The notes below the pieces were generated by a model. The model made no database searches. It was not told the origin of the DNA and saw nothing but the letters and a program-made list of their open reading frames with translations. From assembly GCA_049889415.1 (NCBI GenBank), contig JBMHDL010000005.1:1-64000 (forward strand): a stretch of DNA of 64,000 bases, read 5' to 3'. The stretch is from JAYQKL01 sp049889415. GTDB lineage: Bacteria > Pseudomonadota > Alphaproteobacteria > RS24. Of this stretch, positions 35,069 through 43,307 are shown piece after piece. A program made the position numbers and the translations under genes. Within the stretch, counting starts at the first letter, position 1; every line of letters begins with the position of its first letter.

Positions 35069-36377
35069 AAACACCATGACATCATCGCCTACACCTGTTG
35101 AAACCAGGCCGGACGCGACACGGCGCAAACTGCTTGAGAAGCGCTACAAAAGTGAAAGACGTTTCCGCCGTTATGGCCTGGGTGCTGTGGTTTTGTCTGG
35201 CCTGATCCTGCTTACGCTTTTGTCGTCCATCACGTTCCAATCCATACCGGCATTCACCCAGACTTATGTTGCGCTTGACGTCCATTTTGACCGGATGGAC
35301 CTTGACCCGGACGGGTCGGGCGATCCCGCTCTTCTTGCCGCGGGCAATTATCGCCGGCTTGGCAAACAGGCGCTTTATAAACTGTTTCCCGATGTGACGT
35401 CACGGCGTGACAAGCGGCAATTAGGCAAGCTGGTATCCATTGCGGCACCCGAGGAGATCAAACGTTTCATCCTGGATCATCCTGACGCTGTCGGCACCAC
35501 ACAAACTGTCTGGGTTACAAGTTCAGATGATTTTGACCTTTTGCTGAAAGGCAAAATCCGGCGTGATGTCGAGGAGCAGGACCGGGTTCTGTCTGACAAG
35601 GAAATCACCTGGATCGACTCTTTGGTGGACCAGGGCCGTGTTGACAGCCGGTTGGCGATGAATTTGTTCAATTCCGGCGATAGCCGCGAGCCCGAGCTGG
35701 CCGGAGTTAAAGGGGCTTTCATCGGCACATTGTTGACCATGCTGGTGACCTTTCTGGCAAGTTTTCCGATCGGGGTTATGGCCGCGACTTATCTTGAGGA
35801 GTTGGCACCGAAAAACCGGTTCACCGACATTATTGAGGTCAACATCAACAATCTCGCCGCCGTGCCGTCCATTGTTTACGGTTTGCTGGGTTTGGCGGTC
35901 TTTATCAATTTTCTGCACCTGCCACGCTCGGCACCCTTGGTCGGTGGGCTGGTGCTAGCACTGATGACCCTTCCGGTCATCATCATTTCAACCCGCGCTG
36001 CGCTTGCCTCTATTCCGCCAAGCATTCGTGAGGCGGCATTAGGGGTCGGGGCGTCCCGCCTGCAGGTGGTGTCCCATCATGTTTTGCCATTGGCTATGCC
36101 GGGCATTCTGACCGGCACAATTATTGGTCTGGCCCGCGCGGCCGGCGAGACAGCGCCGCTTTTGATGATCGGCATGATGGCGTTTATCGTGGATACGCCC
36201 CAAAGCATGAGCGACAAGGCGACGGTTCTGCCGGCCCAGATTTATATGTGGGCAAACAATCCGGAGCGCGCTTTTGAGGCGCGGACAAGTGCCGGGATCA
36301 TCATTTTGCTGATATTCCTTCTCTTTATGAATGGATTGGCAATTTATTTACGCAAAAAATATGAGAAGAGATGGTAA
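35061..36377 (+). CDS. pstA: phosphate ABC transporter permease PstA
   Basis: A 438-residue inner-membrane permease. After a cytoplasmic N-terminus and a first helix (about 35-55) comes a roughly 130-residue periplasmic insertion (about 65-195), the extension I recall in alphaproteobacterial PstA. The core follows with YLEELAPKNRFTDIIEVNI and an EAA loop EAALGVGASRLQVVSHHVLP. Start ATG 35061 lies within the pstC end. It pairs with PstC to form the phosphate channel. Confidence 0.9.
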   Translation: MSENTMTSSPTPVETRPDATRRKLLEKRYKSERRFRRYGLGAVVLSGLILLTLLSSITFQSIPAFTQTYVALDVHFDRMDLDPDGSGDPALLAAGNYRRLGKQALYKLFPDVTSRRDKRQLGKLVSIAAPEEIKRFILDHPDAVGTTQTVWVTSSDDFDLLLKGKIRRDVEEQDRVLSDKEITWIDSLVDQGRVDSRLAMNLFNSGDSREPELAGVKGAFIGTLLTMLVTFLASFPIGVMAATYLEELAPKNRFTDIIEVNINNLAAVPSIVYGLLGLAVFINFLHLPRSAPLVGGLVLALMTLPVIIISTRAALASIPPSIREAALGVGASRLQVVSHHVLPLAMPGILTGTIIGLARAAGETAPLLMIGMMAFIVDTPQSMSDKATVLPAQIYMWANNPERAFEARTSAGIIILLIFLLFMNGLAIYLRKKYEKRW

Positions 36378-36383
36378 ACCAAA

Positions 36384-37151
36384 ATGAGTGAGAACACGGT
36401 CAAAGTCAGCGCCAGAAATGTGACGGTGCATTACGGGGAAGCTCAGGCACTTCATGGCATAGATCTGGATGTTCAGCAGAATATGGTGACGGCCCTGATT
36501 GGTCCGTCCGGTTGTGGAAAATCCACTTTTCTGCGCTGCATCAACCGCATGAATGACGTGATAACGGGTTGCGTGGTCGGCGGGGAAATTCTCATAGATA
36601 ACCAAAACATTTATGCGCCGGAATTGGATATTGTCGAATTGCGGGCCGATGTTGGCATGGTGTTCCAAAAACCCAACCCGTTCCCAAAATCCATTTATGA
36701 CAATGTCGCTTACGGCCCTCGCATACACGGTCTCTACAAGGATAAAGAGCATCTTGACTTTATTGTTGAGAAAAGTCTCAAGCGTGCCGGTTTGTGGGAA
36801 GAAGTTAAGGACCGGCTCAAGGAGTCAGGGGCCAGCCTGTCCGGCGGTCAACAACAACGTTTGTGCATTGCACGTGCGATTGCGGTTGACCCTGAAGTGT
36901 TGTTGATGGATGAACCCTGTTCGGCGCTGGATCCGATTGCCACGGCCATCATTGAAGAATTGATCAGTGAACTTTCAGAACGCTTTACCATCATGATTGT
37001 CACTCATTCTATGCAACAGGCCGCCCGCGTGTCCCAACGCACGGCATATTTTCACCTCGGGCATCTGATTGAGTATGGTGAAACAAAACAGGTTTTCACC
37101 AATCCCAGCAATGACCAGACAGAAGCATATATTTCAGGTAAAATCGGCTAA
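36384..37151 (+). CDS. pstB: phosphate ABC transporter ATP-binding protein PstB
   Basis: A 255-residue ATPase that powers phosphate import. All catalytic motifs are intact: Walker A GPSGCGKST near residue 38, signature LSGGQQQRLCIARAI, Walker B LLMDEPCSALDP with the catalytic glutamate, and the switch histidine in VTHSMQQAARVS. It starts six bases after pstA. It is a useful contrast to the degenerate ATPase at 43308. Confidence 0.95.
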   Translation: MSENTVKVSARNVTVHYGEAQALHGIDLDVQQNMVTALIGPSGCGKSTFLRCINRMNDVITGCVVGGEILIDNQNIYAPELDIVELRADVGMVFQKPNPFPKSIYDNVAYGPRIHGLYKDKEHLDFIVEKSLKRAGLWEEVKDRLKESGASLSGGQQQRLCIARAIAVDPEVLLMDEPCSALDPIATAIIEELISELSERFTIMIVTHSMQQAARVSQRTAYFHLGHLIEYGETKQVFTNPSNDQTEAYISGKIG

Positions 37152-37182
37152 GTAAAAAACGGCGAAGCAAAAGGAACGAATT

Positions 37183-37878
37183 ATGGATCAGCCAAAACAT
37201 ATCAGCTCAAATTTTGAAAATGATTTGATTGATTTGAATAATGAAGTGGCCAGATTGGGCGCTTTGGCTGAAGGTCAGTTGCGGCGCGTCATTGAAATCG
37301 TGAAGTCAGGGGATGTTGCCGAGCTTCAAGAGTTGATTAATCAAGACAAGAAATTGGATGAGATTGAAGCGACTCTCAATGAAAAAGCCATCACGATGAT
37401 TGCTCTGCGGGCGCCCCTGGCGGAGGATTTGCGACATGTGATTGTGGCCCTGAAAGTTGCTACGATACTAGAGCGGACCGGTGATTATGCAAAAAACATT
37501 GCCAAACGGGTCATGTTGATTGATGAGGTTGATGTCCTGACGGATACGGCCCGTATCATCGACACAATGGGGAAGATGGTTCAGGAAATGCTGGTCACCA
37601 TTCTCGACGCCTATATGGAGAGAAATGTTGAGGCTGCAATGGAGATCTGGGAGCGTGATATTGAGGTGGATGAGGTCCATACCGCAATTTTCAAGGATGT
37701 CTTGACCCAGATGGAGAAAAAAGAGATTTCCGTCAATACCGGATCACATATGCTCTTCATTGCCAAAAACCTTGAGCGGATCGGCGATTATTCCACCGGC
37801 CTGGCGGAGCAGATCTACTTTTTGGTCAATGGCGAAATGTTGTCGGATGACCGCCCCAAACTTGATACGCCTGCATAG
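37183..37878 (+). CDS. phoU: phosphate signalling complex protein PhoU
   Basis: A 231-residue all-helical protein with two PhoU repeats. Each carries an acidic metal-binding motif: ATILERTGDYAKNIAKR near residue 92 and AKNLERIGDYSTGLAEQ near 192. It links PstB activity to PhoR and keeps the Pho response off when phosphate is plentiful. AAAGGAACG precedes the ATG. It lies between pstB and phoB. Confidence 0.94.
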   Translation: MDQPKHISSNFENDLIDLNNEVARLGALAEGQLRRVIEIVKSGDVAELQELINQDKKLDEIEATLNEKAITMIALRAPLAEDLRHVIVALKVATILERTGDYAKNIAKRVMLIDEVDVLTDTARIIDTMGKMVQEMLVTILDAYMERNVEAAMEIWERDIEVDEVHTAIFKDVLTQMEKKEISVNTGSHMLFIAKNLERIGDYSTGLAEQIYFLVNGEMLSDDRPKLDTPA

Positions 37879-37893
37879 GCCGGGGCCGGGACG

Positions 37894-38595
37894 ATGACCA
37901 AAGTCCTTGTTGCTGACGATGAATTCAACCAGCAGGAATTGGTCCGCGCCAATCTAGCGAGCAAGGGCTTTGAGGTTGTGACAGCCTCTGATGGTGTAGA
38001 AGCATTTGAGAAAATCATGCTGGAAAAGCCGGATCTGGTGATTTTGGATTGGATGATGCCGCGTCTGTCAGGTTTGGATTTGTGCCGCAAACTTCGCAAA
38101 AATGAGGAAACCAAGAGCCTCCCGATTATCATATTAAGTGCCCGCGGTGAGGAGTCGGACAGGAGCTTCGGCCTGGATTGCGGTGCGGATGATTATGTTC
38201 CTAAGCCGTTTTTCCCCAAGGAGCTTGTTTCGCGGGTGAACTCATTGATGCGGCGTGCCAGGCCCTCCCACGGTGCGGAGGTTCTGCGGTTTCAGGATCT
38301 TGAAGTGGATCTGATCAAGATTGAGGTCCGTCGCAACGGACATGTGGTGAGTCTCAGCGCCAAAGAGTTTAAGCTGTTGACAACCTTGATGGAGCGTCCG
38401 GGACAGGTCTATTCGCGTGATCACCTGCTCAATCTGATCTGGGGGCATGACGTTTATGTTGAGGACAGGACTGTAGATGTGCATATGAGCCGTTTGCGCA
38501 AGGCTTTGAGCCTGACGGGTGAGGGTGATGAGCCTTTGGCTGACATCATCCGTACAGTGCGCGGCATTGGATATGCAATGAAGGTAACCAGCTGA
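37894..38595 (+). CDS. phoB: phosphate regulon response regulator PhoB
   Basis: A 233-residue OmpR-type regulator. The receiver has acidic D8/D9, phospho-acceptor D52 in VILDWMMPRLSG and the conserved lysine in DDYVPKPFF. The C-terminal winged helix (about 130-230) ends in VHMSRLRKAL and TVRGIGYAM. It binds Pho boxes such as the one before pstS. It is the last gene of the phosphate operon and ends two bases before a convergent gene. Confidence 0.94.
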   Translation: MTKVLVADDEFNQQELVRANLASKGFEVVTASDGVEAFEKIMLEKPDLVILDWMMPRLSGLDLCRKLRKNEETKSLPIIILSARGEESDRSFGLDCGADDYVPKPFFPKELVSRVNSLMRRARPSHGAEVLRFQDLEVDLIKIEVRRNGHVVSLSAKEFKLLTTLMERPGQVYSRDHLLNLIWGHDVYVEDRTVDVHMSRLRKALSLTGEGDEPLADIIRTVRGIGYAMKVTS

Positions 38596-38597
38596 CC

Positions 38598-39107
38598 TCA
38601 GGGATGGTTGCGGCTGGTCAAGGGTCCGCGTTTGTCGATGGATTTTGCCAGTTTCCGCCTCAGCTCAATCGGCGCCAAAGCCGAAAGGTCGACCATGAAG
38701 GCATGATGTACAACACTGATGTCATGTTGTGCTCTCCGCAAATCAGAGGCAATACGCGCCAGGGTTTCGCGGTTGACCTCTTTCTGCCGCAAAGCATCGG
38801 CCAGTTCCGTTTTATGGTTATTATAGGTGCTGTAGGTTCTAACAATATCGCCCCTGTGGCGTTCTAAAATTTCAGAGACTTCGCCGCTTTGTTCTGCAGG
38901 GAACTGCTTCAGGATGAATTTTTCAATTTTAGCGTGGTTATATTTGCCGGCGGCATGTTCATTGCGCCAGGATTTGTAGGACATCATGCCGCCGAGAATG
39001 ATCAGGTTCAGTGCCAGGGAAAGCGCCAGGAGCGCGCCGAAAATCATTAGGGTGGTTTTTTTTACCCCGATGATCCTTCTGTCTGTTTCAGTGCCGGGTT
39101 CTGGCAT
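38598..39107 (-). CDS. periplasmic heavy-metal sensor-like protein (CpxP/CnrX type)
   Basis: A 169-residue protein with a membrane anchor at about residues 18-42 (TTLMIFGALLALSLALNLII) and a helical periplasmic part. This is consistent with the metal-resistance sensor family that includes CnrX and ZraP. The domain is rich in charged helices; histidines at HHAF and elsewhere could bind metal. It is the third gene of a unit with an ECF sigma factor and a single-pass protein, the layout of Cnr-type metal control. Metal specificity is not visible. Confidence 0.7.
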   Translation of the reverse strand: MPEPGTETDRRIIGVKKTTLMIFGALLALSLALNLIILGGMMSYKSWRNEHAAGKYNHAKIEKFILKQFPAEQSGEVSEILERHRGDIVRTYSTYNNHKTELADALRQKEVNRETLARIASDLRRAQHDISVVHHAFMVDLSALAPIELRRKLAKSIDKRGPLTSRNHP

Positions 39108-39116
39108 AAAATGCTC

Positions 39117-39596
39117 CTAGATTTTCCAGGTTTCAAAATCAACCATGAAGAGGTCGGGGGTTTGGCCGGTCAAAGCGGCTTGGGCATAGTCAAAAAAGCT
39201 TTGGGCAATGGGTTGTGCGAAGATGCCGATCAGCAGGCAGGCGGCCATGGCCATCAGCGCATATCCCGTATATCTGCTGCGCATGGAGGCGTTTATGATC
39301 ATGGCGGGTGGCATATCGCCGTAAATCGCGGACAGGATTCGGTGCTCGAGACCCGCCGGAGCGGCAAAAGACAGCCTGTCCAATGCCTGATCAAGCCTTT
39401 GGGCATCTTGTAATCGGGCGGTCAAGTCCGTGTCCCGGAGCATGTCTGACAGGGTGTCGGCGGGAATTGTCTTCGGCCAGGCCGTTTGTCGGCTGCCATA
39501 GGCGGCAATCATGCCGCTGAGTTTTGCCTTACTGTCTTTTTTGATGCCACTGTCTGTCAGCCTGTCTGTTTGGTTGTTTGTCTGCTTGTTTGTCAT
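39117..39596 (-). CDS. probable single-pass anti-sigma factor
   Basis: A 159-residue protein with a cytoplasmic N-terminal part of about 105 residues, one membrane helix (YALMAMAACLLIGIFAQPIA) and a short periplasmic tail. No zinc-binding HxxxCxxC motif is seen, so it is not a classic ZAS anti-sigma. The assignment rests on position directly behind the ECF sigma gene, overlapping its end region by a few bases of leader, and on topology. The first 16 residues are a four-fold TN/TD repeat encoded by 12-base units. ATG 39596 is chosen over an upstream TTG. Confidence 0.6.
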   Translation of the reverse strand: MTNKQTNNQTDRLTDSGIKKDSKAKLSGMIAAYGSRQTAWPKTIPADTLSDMLRDTDLTARLQDAQRLDQALDRLSFAAPAGLEHRILSAIYGDMPPAMIINASMRSRYTGYALMAMAACLLIGIFAQPIAQSFFDYAQAALTGQTPDLFMVDFETWKI

Positions 39597-39597
39597 G
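39549..39597 (-). repeat. four-fold 12-bp repeat at the start of the anti-sigma gene
   Basis: On the plus strand four 12-base units follow one another: CTGTCTGTCAGC, CTGTCTGTTTGG, TTGTTTGTCTGC and TTGTTTGTCATG. Each is itself built of four-base TTGT/CTGT units. It encodes the repeat Q/L-T-N/D-x of the first 16 residues and begins at the start codon. Confidence 0.75.
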
Positions 39598-39609
39598 TTT
39601 TGATTCACT

Positions 39610-40191
39610 TTACTTTTTCGTATCCAAATGACCAAAATTCTGCTGGTGTGTTTTCAAAATCCTGTAGAGCTTTTCTCGCCCGCGCCGCAGGCTGGACTCC
39701 AATGCCGCGATGCTTACACCAAGGGTTTCAGCCGCCTGTTTCTGCCCCATTTCGGCAAAATAGACCAACTCAATGGCGTCACGTTGCGGCTGTGATAACT
39801 TCTTGAACGCATCGAGCAGAATTTTTCGGTCATTTTTTTTCTGTAAATTCGCCAGAATATCAACATTCTCATCGGCTGGTTCCTCAATCGCCTCCAGCGG
39901 AATGACGGGTTTGCGCCGGCGCAGGATATCGGTCGATTTGTTAAGGCTGACGCGATACAGCCAGGTCGTGAATTTCGCCTGTCCGAACTCCCAGCGCTCC
40001 GCAGTTCTCCAGATTGACGTGAACACCTCTTGAGCCGCTTCTTCGGCTTCTTGCGCGTTTCCCAACCGCCGCAAGCATATGCTGTAAACGCGGTCCAGAT
40101 GACGCTGCATCAACAGGGCAAAAGCAGCTTCGCTTCCGGCCCCGATTTCAGACATGAGCGTCTCATCACTGAGATCTTTTTTCGTTATCAT
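39610..40191 (-). CDS. ECF-family RNA polymerase sigma factor
   Basis: A 193-residue sigma factor. Region 2 spans about residues 23-95 (HLDRVYSICLRRLGNAQEAEE, split here to HLDRVYSICLRRL and EEAAQEVFTSIWR, then FTTWLYRVSLN). Region 4 spans about 130-180, with QRDAIELVYF and the helix-turn-helix TLGVSIAALESSLRRGREKL. Regions 1.1 and 3 are absent as in all ECF factors. It heads an operon with a probable anti-sigma and a periplasmic metal-sensor-like protein. This suggests an envelope or metal signal. Confidence 0.88.
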   Translation of the reverse strand: MITKKDLSDETLMSEIGAGSEAAFALLMQRHLDRVYSICLRRLGNAQEAEEAAQEVFTSIWRTAERWEFGQAKFTTWLYRVSLNKSTDILRRRKPVIPLEAIEEPADENVDILANLQKKNDRKILLDAFKKLSQPQRDAIELVYFAEMGQKQAAETLGVSIAALESSLRRGREKLYRILKTHQQNFGHLDTKK

Positions 40192-40237
40192 GGAAATTTA
40201 TTTTAATCCGATTTCAGCTTGCCCGCGTAATATAGTT

Positions 40238-40331
40238 ACTACCAACCAAGTGCAGTTGGTAGGTTACTTAAGTGTAAACCCTCGCACTATCCCTGAACTT
40301 GCCCTGTCGCTTGCGACAGGGCCTTTTTTTT
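40238..40331 (+). ncRNA. candidate small RNA between the sigma factor and GntR genes
   Basis: A perfect rho-independent terminator faces the plus strand here although no plus-strand gene lies upstream. Its 5' part contains an inverted repeat, CTACCAAC (40239-40246) and GTTGGTAG (40255-40262). A TAATAT box at 40228-40233 could be the -10 element; no good -35 was seen. Together these give a possible RNA of about 94 nt with two stem-loops. The alternative is an operator for the sigma gene plus an unrelated terminator. Confidence 0.4.
40301..40331 (+). terminator. rho-independent terminator, plus strand
   Basis: The stem is GCCCTGTCGC/GCGACAGGGC (perfect) with a tight loop, followed by eight T. 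The T-run is on the plus strand only and overlaps the stop of the convergent GntR gene. Confidence 0.85.
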
Positions 40332-41013
40332 AGTTTCTCACATACATCGTTAATAAAACAGCCTGCATAGAGGCCCGGCTTGCGGCGGCATCATGGTTCA
40401 TAATTGCCCGGGTCAGGCGCTCATGTGGCTTGACATCAAAATCCCGCGTATAGCGGTGGCCAATACGCTCAATCAGTTCATGACTGAGTTCATAGACTTG
40501 AACCAGAGGCGCCAGAAACTCGTTTTGCGCACCTTCAAGCATAAGCGAAAAATAGGACAATTCCGCCGCCCGGCCGGATAGGCCGACACCGCTTTGGCGC
40601 AGCCCCTGAAACGCGTTAGAAAGTCTTTGGCGTTGATTAGACGTCGCCCGTGACGCTGCCAAAGCGGCGGCACCAGGCTCGAACATCAGCCGTAAATCCA
40701 ATAACTCGTGGAGGAGCTGACGCCGTTTCTCTGCCGGTGTTTCCCGGGCGATCCAATCAAGAACGTCCGCGTCAAACATTGCCCATTCGGATTTGGGGGA
40801 GACAAATGTCCCGGCCTTGGGTACGGCGCGGATCATCCCTTTTGCCCCCAATATCCGCAAGGCTTCCCGCATCACCACTCTGGAAACGCTGTTTTCGGCG
40901 CATAAGACCGTGTCAGGCGGCAACAGCTCCCCGGCGTGCAGACGTTGAGCGGCAATATCGCGGCCAATTTTGGCGGCGATCTGGTTGGTCAGGCGCTTGG
41001 GAGCAGGTTTCAT
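40330..41013 (-). CDS. GntR-family (FadR subfamily, FCD domain) transcriptional regulator
   Basis: A 227-residue regulator. The N-terminal winged helix (about 10-70) has the GntR pattern LPPDTVLCAENSVSRVVMRE and GMIRAVPKAGTFV. The C-terminal FCD ligand-binding helices begin near 90 (LLDLRLMFEPGAAALA). Family members usually respond to organic or sugar acids. No obvious target operon adjoins it. The leader (41014-41060) is AT-rich and may contain its own operator. Confidence 0.85.
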   Translation of the reverse strand: MKPAPKRLTNQIAAKIGRDIAAQRLHAGELLPPDTVLCAENSVSRVVMREALRILGAKGMIRAVPKAGTFVSPKSEWAMFDADVLDWIARETPAEKRRQLLHELLDLRLMFEPGAAALAASRATSNQRQRLSNAFQGLRQSGVGLSGRAAELSYFSLMLEGAQNEFLAPLVQVYELSHELIERIGHRYTRDFDVKPHERLTRAIMNHDAAASRASMQAVLLTMYVRN

Positions 41014-41059
41014 GCCATACTTCTAGCATACCTAAATAATAAATAATACTTATTTAGTG

Positions 41060-42028
41060 TTAACGCTTTTCGTTGAGTAAAAATTCAATAAAATCACGGT
41101 ACTGATTGAGCCGATTGCGTTCATTTTCGAAGTTTTCTTGATAGAGCGTGTGGATTTCTTTGATTTTTTGATCAAACACGACCGCCAAATGTTCTATTTC
41201 CATGGAGGTTTCAGCTATGGCATGTTTCATGGCGTCTACTTGCGCCGCAATATTGGCGCTGCTCAGGGAGAGTTTTTCCTCATTTGCCGCGTTCAGGCTG
41301 CGCATTTTGGACAAAATATCATCCTGGGCTGCCTGCATTTCCAAAAACAGTCTTCGATTGGCCTCTTCTGTTTCCTGTTCGGTTTTCATATTTGCCAAAA
41401 CATCACGCATCCGTACCGACAAGAGTGTATTGTCCGACAGGCCGGGTGGTTGCGATGCGGTCCCTTGGACAGCTGATATGTCGGCGGGAGGCGTCAGGGT
41501 AACAGGATTGTCAAAATCCGTCCCTGCGGCGATGTCTGAGGCTATATTTTGATCAGGTGCGGCAAAATCAGAAGTTTCAACTCCTGTATCAGAACCTGTA
41601 TCAGCACCAGATTCGAATTGGGTCAGGTCGGGGCCGGCGCCGAAATCCCCGGGGCCTGAGACGGCCGGTGACGGGATATCATCATCCAGACCGGCGGTGA
41701 ACGCGGGTTCGGATTGAAACACGGCAGGCCTCTCAGAAGTGGTGTCCAAATCCTCGTCACCGGCATTGGGCACGGTATTCTGACCTGCGAGTTCCGCAGC
41801 GATGGCGGCCTCCAATCCCGCATCAATCATATCCGTCATGCCGTCATCATTGCTTTCATCGGGAACAACAGCGGTCTCAGCAGCCGTCTCAGCAGCCGTC
41901 TTGACGGTGGCAACAGGTGTCTGTTCGGATGGTTCAGTGGCGTCTTCCGTTTCGCCGCCATTTAGAATATCCTGAATGGCATCGGATATTTCAGCCATTT
42001 TGCGGAATTCTTCTGGTTTGTCTGCCAT
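41060..42028 (-). CDS. uncharacterised acidic protein with C-terminal coiled coil
   Basis: A 322-residue protein of unknown function. Residues 1-200 are acidic, rich in Asp, Glu, Ala, Thr and Ser, and probably disordered, with short internal duplications (TAAETAAETA, DTGSDTG). Residues 205-322 are heptad-like helical (RMRDVLANMKTEQETEEANR, then ending NQYRDFIEFLLNEKR), probably a coiled coil. There is no signal peptide or membrane segment. ATG 42028 is used; a TTG five codons upstream is possible. It is divergent from the GAF-membrane gene. Confidence 0.65.
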   Translation of the reverse strand: MADKPEEFRKMAEISDAIQDILNGGETEDATEPSEQTPVATVKTAAETAAETAVVPDESNDDGMTDMIDAGLEAAIAAELAGQNTVPNAGDEDLDTTSERPAVFQSEPAFTAGLDDDIPSPAVSGPGDFGAGPDLTQFESGADTGSDTGVETSDFAAPDQNIASDIAAGTDFDNPVTLTPPADISAVQGTASQPPGLSDNTLLSVRMRDVLANMKTEQETEEANRRLFLEMQAAQDDILSKMRSLNAANEEKLSLSSANIAAQVDAMKHAIAETSMEIEHLAVVFDQKIKEIHTLYQENFENERNRLNQYRDFIEFLLNEKR

Positions 42029-42245
42029 GCCATTATCCGTCAACGCAACATGATACTTTCGGTGTTCGAAAACATATGGATATATGCTGTACGAATCCGA
42101 TTAACATAATACTATATCTGTGATTCGGCTTAAAGATGATTGTGCATCAGCAGATCTTTTGTTGGCATCTGTTGCAAAAGCCCGACGATAAGTCTGATGA
42201 CGCGCATGAACCGGACCAGGATAACCAGCAGGCGACGAAAATTTT

Positions 42246-43250
42246 ATGGATCCTAACCAAAATATTGCCGGCCAATTCTCAAAGGACAAAAAAATGCAGT
42301 CCGGGGTCAGGGCGTTGGCCAATCTTCTGCTGCTTGAACATGACTTCCGCCGTGCCCCCAAAACCGAACAACTTGCCCGACTGGTAGTTGACCGGCTGAG
42401 CCGCTTCACAAGTTATGACTGTGCCGTTTTTTGGACCGTCCGTCGGGGCAAGTATTTCCGGCAGGCCTTTATTTCAGGCGTAGGGGATGAACCGGATGCC
42501 AAGGCTATGCGCATCTGGGGCGCCAAGCTGTCCAAATGGCTTGCCAGGGATATGGCCAAAGCCAAACATGTCATGGTCATCGATCCTGACTGCATAGAGG
42601 ACAAGGTGTTTGAGCTGTGGCCGGATACCGTGCCGCTTAACGGTCTTGCCGTGCCGGTAAAGAATCCCAAGGGAGAGATTTTGGGTGGAGTTGTCCTGTT
42701 GCGCGAAGCGCCCTGGACACAGTCTTTTCAGGTGATGATGGATCAGATGGCGGAAGCGGTCGGTTACAGCCTCCGTGCCTTGGCGCTTGGCATGCACGGC
42801 AGACGTCCAGGTAAAGGTAAGTGGATTACGTTCGGGCTTGTCGCCCTATTGACCCTGGGCAGCTTTTTTGTGCCGATGCCGGTCAATATTGACGTGCGGG
42901 CTGAACTGGCCGTTGGCAACGCCAACCTGCCGGGTATTTCCGTTCCGCGCGGTCCGGCGCAGATTGATTTGATGATTCCGGTGCAGGACTCCTTGACGCT
43001 CAAACCAGGAACCCGTCTGCAGGCAAATTTCAAGGGTGAAAAATACAATTTGGTTGTCGAGCGGGTGACACCTTGGTATGTGGCCTTGTTTGCCGACCGG
43101 CGCGTGCGGACCCGCCTGCTGGATGCACCCGACGGTCTGGCGCCCCCGGGGCTTGAAAATGTCACCGTCTCAAACACTACGACACCCTTGCCGATTTATC
43201 TGTTGCGCGGTCCTTGGCGGTCCATCCGCGAGGCCCTTGGGATTAAATAA
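42246..43250 (+). CDS. GAF-domain membrane protein, shortened HlyD-adaptor relative
   Basis: A 334-residue protein. Residues 15-185 resemble a GAF sensor domain (LSRFTSYDCAVFWTVRRGKY; LAVPVKNPKGEILGGVVLL). One membrane helix follows at about 195-215 (ITFGLVALLTLGSFFVPMPV). The last 115 residues are extracytoplasmic and resemble the beta-barrel end of HlyD-type adaptors, including DSLTLKPGTRLQANF and a tail PIYLLRGPWRSIREALG. The coiled-coil hairpin and lipoyl part of true adaptors are missing. It precedes the MlaF-like ATPase by 57 bases, probably in one operon. Function is unknown. Confidence 0.6.
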   Translation: MDPNQNIAGQFSKDKKMQSGVRALANLLLLEHDFRRAPKTEQLARLVVDRLSRFTSYDCAVFWTVRRGKYFRQAFISGVGDEPDAKAMRIWGAKLSKWLARDMAKAKHVMVIDPDCIEDKVFELWPDTVPLNGLAVPVKNPKGEILGGVVLLREAPWTQSFQVMMDQMAEAVGYSLRALALGMHGRRPGKGKWITFGLVALLTLGSFFVPMPVNIDVRAELAVGNANLPGISVPRGPAQIDLMIPVQDSLTLKPGTRLQANFKGEKYNLVVERVTPWYVALFADRRVRTRLLDAPDGLAPPGLENVTVSNTTTPLPIYLLRGPWRSIREALGIK

Positions 43251-43307
43251 GCTGGTTAAAACGCGAATATATTGAAGCCACCCTCCGGTCGGGTTAAACT
43301 TCACACC

